Shown here in pieces: positions 1 through 4,568 of a DNA stretch of 6,686 nucleotides. How positions within the stretch are numbered: the first letter of the stretch is position 1; every line of letters starts with the position of its first letter. The translations under genes were made by a program, and so were the position numbers. The DNA comes from DASZHJ01 sp035938015. Lineage in GTDB: Bacteria > Pseudomonadota > Alphaproteobacteria > ATCC43930 > CGMCC-115725. The stretch spans positions 1 through 6,686 of the forward strand of contig DASZHJ010000394.1 in the NCBI GenBank assembly GCA_035938015.1. Direction: 5' to 3'. Below the pieces are notes generated by a model that saw only the letters and a list, made by a program, of their open reading frames with translations, had not been told where the DNA came from and searched no databases.

Positions 1-144
1 GGCGTCGATGGTGAAGCCGATGCCCTTTGCTTTCGCGTGCTGGGCGAGCGTGCGCAGGATCGGCGCCAGTTCCTTGAGCGCGCGCTCGCGCTCTGCCTCC
101 TCGTAGCGCGGATGCAGCGCCGAGAGCTTCACGGAAATGCCGGG
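1..144 (-). repeat. Second (downstream) copy of the putA internal duplication, truncated by window edge
   Basis: This stretch aligns without gaps to 460-603 at an offset of 459 bp (153 codons). By direct codon-by-codon comparison 10 of 144 bases differ: 8 changes are synonymous and 2 are conservative replacements (V/A and R/K). The upstream join lies at LLAAP|GISVKL, where both copies share the bases encoding PGIS. How far the copy continues past position 1 cannot be seen. Confidence 0.93.
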
Positions 145-1338
145 TGCGGCGAGCAGCCGCCGCGCGCAGGCGAGATAGGAGACGTCGGTCGCGACTTTTC
201 GAGTGAACACGGGGTAGCCCGCGAGCCCGCGCTCCTGGCTGCGCTTGATCTCGCTGTCCCAGTAGGCGCCCTTGACGAGCCGCACCATGAGCCGGCGGCG
301 CGCGCGCCGCGCGAGATCGGCGAGCCAATCGATCAGCGGCAAGGCCCGCTTCTGATAGGCCTGGATCGCCAGTCCGAGCCCGTCCCAGTTCGCGAGCGCG
401 GGATCGAGCGCCAGCCCCTCGATGACATCGAGCGAGAGATCGAGCCGCTCGGATTCCTCCGCGTCGATGGTGAAGCCGATGCCCTTCGCCTTGGCATGCT
501 GGGCGAGCGTGCGCAGGATCGGCGCCAGCTCCCTGAGCACGCGCTCGCGCTCTGCCTCCTCGTAACGCGGATGCAGTGCCGAGAGCTTCACGGAAATGCC
601 GGGGGCCGCGAAGGCGTCGCGGCCGGCGACGGCGGCGCCGATCGCGGCGATCGCGGCTTCGTAGCTCTCGAAATAGCGGCGGGCGTCGGCGGCGGTGCGC
701 GCGGCCTCGCCGAGCATGTCGTAGGAATGGCGATAGCCTTGCTTCTCCGCGCCGCGCGCGCGCTCCAGCGCCTCGGCGATGGTGCGGCCCATCACGAACT
801 GCCGGCCGAGAATGCGCATCGCGGCGGTGACGGCCTGGCGCACCACCGGCTCGCCCGAGCGCGCGACCAGCCGCTTCAGCACGCCGCCGAGCTCGCGCTC
901 CTCGCCGTCCGATCGGATCAAGCGCCCGGTCAGCATCAGCGCCCAGGTAGAGGCGTTGACGAAGAGCGAGTCCGATTGCCCCAGATGGTGCGACCAGTCG
1001 GCGGGGCCGAGCTTGTCGCGGATCAGGCGGTCGACGGTCTCGGCATCGGGGATGCGCAGCAGCGCCTCGGCCAAGCACATGAGCACGATCCCCTCCTTGG
1101 AGGAGAGCGCGTACTCGTGCAGGAAGGCGTCGAGACCGCCCTTGCCCAGGCGCTGCCGGCGCACCTCGACGACAAGACCGCGCGCGCGCTCGGCGATGCG
1201 GTCGAGCGCGTCGGGCGGAAACTCCGCCGCGGCGAGCAGCCGCTCCACCACCGCAGTCTCGTCCTCGCGATAAGCCGCGAGGATCGCCGCGCGGAGCGGC
1301 GGCAAGGGAGCGGGCGCCTCGCGATAGACGAAGCTCAT
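1..1338 (-). CDS. putA: Bifunctional proline dehydrogenase/P5C dehydrogenase PutA, N-terminal part (cut by left edge), with internal duplication
   Basis: The 446 visible residues match the front of PutA, the FAD enzyme oxidising L-proline to pyrroline-5-carboxylate, whose C-terminal half (off the window) makes glutamate. There is no ribbon-helix-helix domain: the protein starts MSFVYREAP and enters the helical arm directly (EYALSSKEG, SLFVNASTWALMLTGR, MRILGRQFVMGRT). The barrel begins at GISVKLSALHPRY (about 246-259), followed by FTIDAEE (about 290), AIQAYQKR, RLVKGAYWDSEIK and TDVSYLACARRLLAAP (ending at 399). Family members then continue with a YPQFATHNA-type segment. Here the chain instead returns to GISVKLSALHPRY and repeats at least 48 codons to the edge. 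The ATG start overlaps the upstream dehydratase stop as ATGA, implying translational coupling; no good Shine-Dalgarno is seen. The frame is open throughout. Identity as PutA is secure; whether the duplicated form is functional is unknown. Confidence 0.95.
   Translation of the reverse strand, partial: MSFVYREAPAPLPPLRAAILAAYREDETAVVERLLAAAEFPPDALDRIAERARGLVVEVRRQRLGKGGLDAFLHEYALSSKEGIVLMCLAEALLRIPDAETVDRLIRDKLGPADWSHHLGQSDSLFVNASTWALMLTGRLIRSDGEERELGGVLKRLVARSGEPVVRQAVTAAMRILGRQFVMGRTIAEALERARGAEKQGYRHSYDMLGEAARTAADARRYFESYEAAIAAIGAAVAGRDAFAAPGISVKLSALHPRYEEAERERVLRELAPILRTLAQHAKAKGIGFTIDAEESERLDLSLDVIEGLALDPALANWDGLGLAIQAYQKRALPLIDWLADLARRARRRLMVRLVKGAYWDSEIKRSQERGLAGYPVFTRKVATDVSYLACARRLLAAPGISVKLSALHPRYEEAERERALKELAPILRTLAQHAKAKGIGFTIDA
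460..603 (-). repeat. First copy of the putA internal duplication, at the expected barrel position
   Basis: This copy encodes PGISVKL through TIDA (residues about 246-293) in its normal PutA context, preceded by GRDAFAA and followed by EESERLDLSLDVIEGL. It is about 93% identical to 1-144. Its normal flanks suggest that it is the original and that the downstream copy is the inserted one. Confidence 0.93.
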
Positions 1339-2402
1339 CGGGGAGCGAGCGCCGAGAGGGTGGCCGGCATCGGGAAGCCGTCGCGGAGCGGATCCTCCGC
1401 CTCGATCACGAAGCTCGACGTGCCGGAATAATAGGCGCGGCCGCCCACGCGCACGATCGCCGCCGCGTGGTTGCCGGCTCGCGCCTCGCGCAGCAGCTCG
1501 CCCGTGAAGGGCTCGCCGGTCAGGCCCCGAAACACCCGGCGGGCGCCGATCGGTAGGAACCCGCGGGCATGGTCGAGGGCAAGGCGCGCCGTGACGCCGC
1601 TGCCGGTGGGGCTGCGGTCCACCTGGCCTCCTCCGAAGATGCAGAGGTTGAGCGAGGGCGCGGGACCGGCCGGCGCGGCGTCGTCCGTCAGGATGGTGCC
1701 ATAGAGGAAGGCGAGATCGGCGGCATCGGGATGCTCGATGACGACCTCAGCGCGGGTCGCCGCGGTGATCTCGCGGCCCGCGTGGATCAGCGTCTCGAGC
1801 GGGGTCTCGAGCATGGAAAGGCCGATGCGCGAGGCCGGCAGGATCGCGTAGAAGGCGCCGCCGAAGGCGATGTCGAGCACGACGCGGCCGAAGCGCTCGG
1901 TCGCGACGGCGAGATCGAGATGGCTGGCGAAGGCGGGCACGCTCTCGAAGGTGACCTCGCCCGTGCCGGTCTTGCCGACCTCGACGGTGACGCGCACCAC
2001 GCCGCAGGGGCATTCGAGATTGAAAATCGTGAGCGGGCGCTGAACCGGCACCAGCTTGTGCTCCACCGCCCAGCGGCCGATCGCGATGGTGGCGTGGCCG
2101 CACATGGTGCTGTAGCCGGAATTGTGCGTGAAGAGCACGGCAAGGTCGGCCTCGGGATGGCTGGGCGCCACGGGGATCACGCCATACATGTCCGCGTGTC
2201 CGCGCGGCTCCAGCATGAGGCGGCGGCGGATGTGATCGAGCTTGGCTTGGGCGTGTCGGCGCTTTTCCAGGATCGTGGCGCCGGGGAGCGCCGGATAGCC
2301 CTCGGTGACGATGCGCACGGGCTCGCCCGCCGTGTGCATGTCGAGGGTTCGGTAGGTCTCGCCTGTCACGGGTATTGCCCCATCGCCGCCGCCTTCTGCC
2401 AT
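1335..2402 (-). CDS. Trans-3-hydroxy-L-proline dehydratase (proline racemase superfamily)
   Basis: The 355-residue protein belongs to the proline racemase/hydroxyproline epimerase fold family. The first active-site cysteine is present in MCGHATIA (C101, with H103). The second active-site position reads DRSPTGSGVTAR, with Thr266 where racemases and epimerases carry cysteine (DRSPCGTG). Family knowledge associates this Cys/Thr pair with trans-3-hydroxy-L-proline dehydratase (EC 4.2.1.77), which makes pyrroline-2-carboxylate cytosolically. Other family marks are DMHTAGEPVRI (21-31), VLFTHNSGYSTM (89-100) and GRAYYSGTSSF near the C-terminus. The ATG at 2402 gives a normal length but has no clear Shine-Dalgarno; an in-frame GTG eleven codons later is an alternative. 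Its TGA overlaps the putA ATG, so the two form an operon feeding the proline pool. A pyrroline-2-carboxylate reductase is not in view. Dehydratase is favoured over epimerase or racemase because of Thr266. Confidence 0.92.
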   Translation of the reverse strand: MAEGGGDGAIPVTGETYRTLDMHTAGEPVRIVTEGYPALPGATILEKRRHAQAKLDHIRRRLMLEPRGHADMYGVIPVAPSHPEADLAVLFTHNSGYSTMCGHATIAIGRWAVEHKLVPVQRPLTIFNLECPCGVVRVTVEVGKTGTGEVTFESVPAFASHLDLAVATERFGRVVLDIAFGGAFYAILPASRIGLSMLETPLETLIHAGREITAATRAEVVIEHPDAADLAFLYGTILTDDAAPAGPAPSLNLCIFGGGQVDRSPTGSGVTARLALDHARGFLPIGARRVFRGLTGEPFTGELLREARAGNHAAAIVRVGGRAYYSGTSSFVIEAEDPLRDGFPMPATLSALAPR

Positions 2403-2546
2403 GGCGTAGCACGGGCGGCCGCGCGGGTGAAATGCCGGTTGCGAGGCGCTTCGGCTTCTGGAGTAAGTGGAAGCGCACTCCGCATGTTGCGGGAAGCGGT
2501 CCGCGGGTGTACTCGTGTGACCGATCAAGAACGTTTTTGCGGTGGT
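2403..2546. promoter_or_regulatory. Divergent intergenic region between the dehydratase-putA operon and the CGNR regulator
   Basis: This 144-bp gap must contain the promoters of both divergent units. I see no convincing -35/-10 pair in either direction. The one notable element is the short perfect inverted repeat at 2480-2492. A shared regulatory region is inferred from the divergent arrangement. Confidence 0.55.
2480..2492. promoter_or_regulatory. Short inverted repeat CCGCA-TGT-TGCGG, possible operator
   Basis: The 5-bp arms are perfect and separated by 3 bases, placed 54 bp before the CGNR regulator ATG and about 78 bp before the dehydratase ATG. The position suits an operator serving both promoters. 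Arms this short occur by chance in GC-rich DNA, so support is weak. Confidence 0.25.
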
Positions 2547-3206
2547 ATGAAGACACCTTCCGAGTCCGTCGCGGCGCCGCTGCCGGGGAGCCGCGCCGCC
2601 ATCCTGCCTCTGATCGGCGGGCCGCTCTGCCTCGATTTCACCAACACCGCGCACGGCCGCGGCACCGCGGAGCATACCGACAACCTCGTCGACTACGCGG
2701 CGCTGATCGCGTGGAGCCGGCATGCCCAGGCGATCGAGGCCCGCGAGGCCGAGCGGCTGCTCAAGGCGGCGGGACGGCACCCGCGCACGGCCGAGGCGGT
2801 GCGGCGACGGGCGGTCGAGCTGCGCGAGCGGCTGCACCGATGCTTCCTGGCGCTCGGGCGCGGCGCCAAGCCCGATCCGCGCGATCTCGAGGGCATCAAC
2901 CGGGAGCTCGCCGCGGCGCTGCCGCACGCTCGTCTGACGCCGGAGGCCGGCGGCTTCGCTTGGACGTGGGACGACGAGCCCGCGCTCGACCGCGTGCTGT
3001 GGCCTGTGGTGCGCTCGGCGACCCAGCTGCTCACCGCGCCGGAGCTGCCGCGCGTCAAGCAATGCTCGGGCCGCGGCTGCAGCTGGCTCTTCCTCGATAC
3101 CTCCAAGAACGGCAGTCGCCGCTGGTGCGAGATGGAGGTCTGCGGCAGCCGCTCCAAGGCCCGCGCCTACTACGCGCGCCGCAAGGCGCAAGCGCGCGGG
3201 CGGTAG
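2547..3206 (+). CDS. CGNR zinc-finger (ABATE-domain) putative transcriptional regulator
   Basis: The 219-residue protein has the ABATE-type N-terminal domain, opening with LIGGPLCLDFTNTAHGRG (22-39) and LVDYAALIAW, then a mostly helical, Arg-rich middle. The C-terminal zinc finger is KQCSGRGCSWLFLDTSKNGSRRWCEMEVCGSRSKARAYYARRK, seen as C173-x4-C178 and C194-x4-C199. All four cysteine ligands are present, but the family signature CGNR reads CGSR here (Asn to Ser). The basic tail would suit nucleic-acid binding. Family members are predicted stress or metabolic regulators with little biochemistry. It faces away from the 3-hydroxyproline dehydratase-putA operon, so control of that operon is a reasonable inference. 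The start is the ATG at 2547, just after GGTGGT; an in-frame GTG at 2517 would add ten residues and cannot be excluded. Confidence 0.88.
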   Translation: MKTPSESVAAPLPGSRAAILPLIGGPLCLDFTNTAHGRGTAEHTDNLVDYAALIAWSRHAQAIEAREAERLLKAAGRHPRTAEAVRRRAVELRERLHRCFLALGRGAKPDPRDLEGINRELAAALPHARLTPEAGGFAWTWDDEPALDRVLWPVVRSATQLLTAPELPRVKQCSGRGCSWLFLDTSKNGSRRWCEMEVCGSRSKARAYYARRKAQARGR

Positions 3207-3235
3207 AGCGCGATCGGCGGCGGACGTCGCAGTAA

Positions 3236-3301
3236 GCCCCTCGCCCGCGAAGCGGGAGAGGGAGGGGCCCGTTGCGAAGCAACGGGAGGGTGAGGGTCAA
3301 C
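3236..3301 (+). repeat. Left inverted-repeat arm of the DUF559 cassette
   Basis: The outer 37 bp (3236-3272) are a perfect inverted match to 3690-3726. The inner 18 bp (3284-3301, minus strand GTTGACCCTCACCCTCCC) match 3647-3664 with one difference. Inside are two hairpins with a GAA loop: CCCGC/GCGGG at 3244-3256 and CCCGTTGC/GCAACGGG at 3268-3286. The second could also help terminate the CGNR gene. The inner end supplies the stop codon of the DUF559 gene. Confidence 0.9.
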
Positions 3302-3629
3302 GGGTCTGGCTGAGCGCCTCGAGGATCATCTCCTGAACGCCCTCGGTATGGGCGAGGATATCGAGATTCCAGAATCGCAGCACGCGCCAACCGCGCCGCT
3401 CGAGCCAAACCGTGCGGCGCTCGTTCGCCCAGCTCTCACAGTGCTGTCCGCCGTCGGCCTCGATCACCAGGCGATGCTCGATGCAAGCGAAGTCCACGAC
3501 AAACCGTCCGAGCGGATGCTGGCGGCGGAACTTGTAGCCCACGAGGCGCCGACCCCGAAGGCAGGCCCAAAGCCGGCGCTCGGCATCGGTCATGGTGAGG
3601 CGCAACGCGCGCGCCTGCCGGTTCGGCAT
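3297..3629 (-). CDS. DUF559 endonuclease-domain (Vsr-like fold) protein
   Basis: The 110-residue protein matches the DUF559 family, which is related to Vsr/PD-(D/E)xK nucleases. Visible signature: an N-terminal MTDAERRLWACLRGRRLVGYKFRRQ (13-37), then GRFVVDFACIEHRLVIEADGGQH (41-63) with likely catalytic D46 and E57, then WRVLRFWNLDIL (81-92). Length is typical. The start is taken as ATG 3629 (MPNRQARALR), the usual family N-terminus; the longer frame to 3740 only translates the flanking repeat. No strong Shine-Dalgarno is seen. The gene fills the space between two inverted repeat arms almost exactly, and its TGA lies inside the left arm. That suggests it arrived or moves with these repeats. 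Its biochemical role is not established; a DNA nuclease activity is inferred from the fold. Confidence 0.88.
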   Translation of the reverse strand: MPNRQARALRLTMTDAERRLWACLRGRRLVGYKFRRQHPLGRFVVDFACIEHRLVIEADGGQHCESWANERRTVWLERRGWRVLRFWNLDILAHTEGVQEMILEALSQTR

Positions 3630-3646
3630 AAATCCAATCCAGCCGT

Positions 3647-3726
3647 GTCGACCCTCACCCTCCCCTGCCCCTTCGCGGGGCTCAGGGGCACGGGCCCCTC
3701 CCTCTCCCGCTTCGCGGGCGAGGGGC
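3647..3726 (-). repeat. Right inverted-repeat arm of the DUF559 cassette
   Basis: This is the inverted partner of 3236-3301. The outer 37 bp at 3690-3726 are identical to 3236-3272 in reverse complement, and the inner 18 bp at 3647-3664 match 3284-3301 with one difference. The central hairpin differs from the left arm: here TGCCCC (3666-3671) pairs with GGGGCA (3685-3690). The arm lies just upstream of the DUF559 start, so it would form the 5' leader of that gene. Confidence 0.9.
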
Positions 3727-3755
3727 AAGCGGTTGCTCATCCAACCTCAGCGTCG

Positions 3756-3840
3756 GTCACCCTGTCCCTCTCTCCTGGGGCGGGAGAGAGGGACCGCCGC
3801 TTCGACGGGGTGCGCGTCAGCGAAGCGGCGCGGGGGTGAC
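3756..3840. repeat. Composite palindromic intergenic element with three nested stems
   Basis: Outer arms GTCACCC (3756-3762) and GGGTGAC (3834-3840) enclose two hairpins. One is a perfect 12-bp stem, 3764-3775 with 3783-3794, with a 7-base loop. The other is a 9-bp stem GCCGCTTCG (3796-3804) with CGAAGCGGC (3821-3829). It would fold as a three-way junction. It lies 8 bp past the EF-hand gene's stop codon, so it may terminate or stabilise that transcript. Related ccctctc-rich repeats form the DUF559 flanks. Confidence 0.85.
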
Positions 3841-3848
3841 GGATGCGC

Positions 3849-4316
3849 TCACAATCCCTTGTGAGCGGCGCGCAGGTCGTCGGTGGTGATCGTGCCGGAC
3901 TTCTTCACGTCGATTTCGGCGAAGTGCTCGCGCGTGCCGGCGAGGTACTCGTCCTTGGTGAGCTTGCCGTCGCCGTGCTGGTCGAGCGTCTTGAACAGGG
4001 TCTCGCGGCGATCGAGCGAGCGTTGCACCTGCGCCTTGCGGGCGGGGCTCGCGCGGTCGAGCGAGCGCTTCGCCGAGGCCAGGAACTCGTCGTGATCGAC
4101 GAGGCCATCGTGATTGGTGTCGAGACGGTCGAACTGGGCCGCGGCATAGCGCTCGGCATCCTCGAGCGTGACGAAGCCCTTTCGCTCGGTGTCGAGACGG
4201 GCAAGATAGCGGTCGGCCCAGTCGCGGCGCGGCGCCGGGGCATTGCTTTGGGCATGAGCGGAGATCGGCGCCAGGACCGCGATGATCAGCGGCAATGTGC
4301 GAAGCAGCGGGGACAT
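3849..4316 (-). CDS. Secreted EF-hand calcium-binding protein
   Basis: The 155-residue protein begins with a signal peptide (MSPLLRTLPLIIAVLAPISAHA, likely cleaved after the AHA at residue 22), so the mature form should be periplasmic or secreted. Four EF-hand-like loops follow. Loops 2 (DTNHDGLVDHDE, 66-77) and 3 (DQHGDGKLTKDE, 112-123) have canonical acidic ligands. Loops 1 (42-53) and 4 (DVKKSGTITTDD, 136-147) are degenerate. A basic helical linker (about 81-110) joins the two pairs. The ATG at 4316 is chosen because GGAGGAGG lies 7 bases upstream and the signal peptide starts there; the longer upstream frame reads through that ribosome site. A promoter with an embedded LexA-type box precedes it, suggesting damage-inducible expression. 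Calcium binding is inferred; the partner is unknown. Confidence 0.9.
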   Translation of the reverse strand: MSPLLRTLPLIIAVLAPISAHAQSNAPAPRRDWADRYLARLDTERKGFVTLEDAERYAAAQFDRLDTNHDGLVDHDEFLASAKRSLDRASPARKAQVQRSLDRRETLFKTLDQHGDGKLTKDEYLAGTREHFAEIDVKKSGTITTDDLRAAHKGL

Positions 4317-4323
4317 GGAAGAG

Positions 4324-4331
4324 CCTCCTCC
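4324..4331 (-). promoter_or_regulatory. Shine-Dalgarno GGAGGAGG for the EF-hand gene
   Basis: A near-ideal ribosome binding site lies 7 bases ahead of ATG 4316 and fixes that start. Confidence 0.85.
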
Positions 4332-4370
4332 AGGGTTGCGCGGGCGTGGGGTCACCCGCTTTGCCCGAAA

Positions 4371-4399
4371 AGTGTTCCTGATTTGTTCTCGGGAGTCAA
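4371..4399 (-). promoter_or_regulatory. Candidate promoter of the EF-hand gene
   Basis: On the minus strand, TTGACT (4399-4394) matches the -35 consensus at 5 of 6 bases. It is followed by a 17-base spacer and a weak -10 AACACT (4376-4371). The -10 lies 54 bases before the ATG, giving a leader of roughly 45-50 bases. The SOS box at 4374-4388 overlaps the spacer and -10. Confidence 0.5.
4374..4388. promoter_or_regulatory. Alphaproteobacterial SOS (LexA) box GTTC-N7-GTTC
   Basis: The + strand reads GTTCCTGATTTGTTC, an exact direct repeat of GTTC with 7-base spacing. On the gene's strand it is GAACAAATCAGGAAC. This is the established LexA-binding pattern of alphaproteobacteria, with the typical A/T-rich centre. 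It sits between the -35 and -10 of the EF-hand gene, where LexA would block polymerase. No gene on the + strand could use it. I noticed no second such site elsewhere in the window. Confidence 0.65.
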
Positions 4400-4435
4400 G
4401 TACCCATCAATGCCCCTGGAGCACTCTTTTACTGG

Positions 4436-4522
4436 CGTCATGCCCGGCCTGCGTGCCGGGCATCCACGCGTTCTTCTGCGGCGAGGAAAACGTGGATGCC
4501 CGCGACAAGCGCGGGCATGACG
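4436..4522. repeat. Dispersed 87-bp palindromic element (GTCATGCCCGG type)
   Basis: The ends CGTCATGCCCG and CGGGCATGACG are perfect inverted repeats. Within are stems TGCCCGGC/GCCGGGCA (4441-4462), CATCCACG/CGTGGATG (4461-4468 with 4491-4498) and TGCCCGCG/CGCGGGCA (4497-4517). The structure is a cruciform of the kind scattered between genes in many alphaproteobacteria. It lies 46 bp past the dnaE2 stop and upstream of the EF-hand promoter, so it could fold in the dnaE2 transcript end. No T-run follows, so a classical terminator is not supported. Confidence 0.85.
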
Positions 4523-4568
4523 AGGACGCAGCGAATGTTGCGAGCGGAGACCTTCCAGCGGAACATGC

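Noticed and set aside
37..1431. 464-codon open frame on the + strand
   Set aside because: It is the antisense shadow of putA in GC-rich DNA; the composition is Arg/Gly/Ala-rich with no family resemblance.
2439..2467. TTGCGA/AGTAAG as a promoter for the CGNR gene
   Set aside because: The -10 match is poor and the site is no better than chance; a second candidate, TTGCGG/TACTCG at 2487-2515, is equally weak.
2403..3191. Long upstream extension of the dehydratase reading frame, to 618 codons
   Set aside because: The extension is antisense to the well-supported CGNR gene and resembles no protein. Family homology begins near DMHTAGEP, and the ATG at 2402 gives the normal length.
3630..3740. N-terminal extension of the DUF559 protein to an ATG at 3740
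   Set aside because: The added residues merely translate the inverted-repeat arm. The usual family start MPNRQAR is at 3629.
3236..3840. CRISPR-like array
   Set aside because: The repeats are few, inverted and hairpin-forming, without regular spacers or cas genes.
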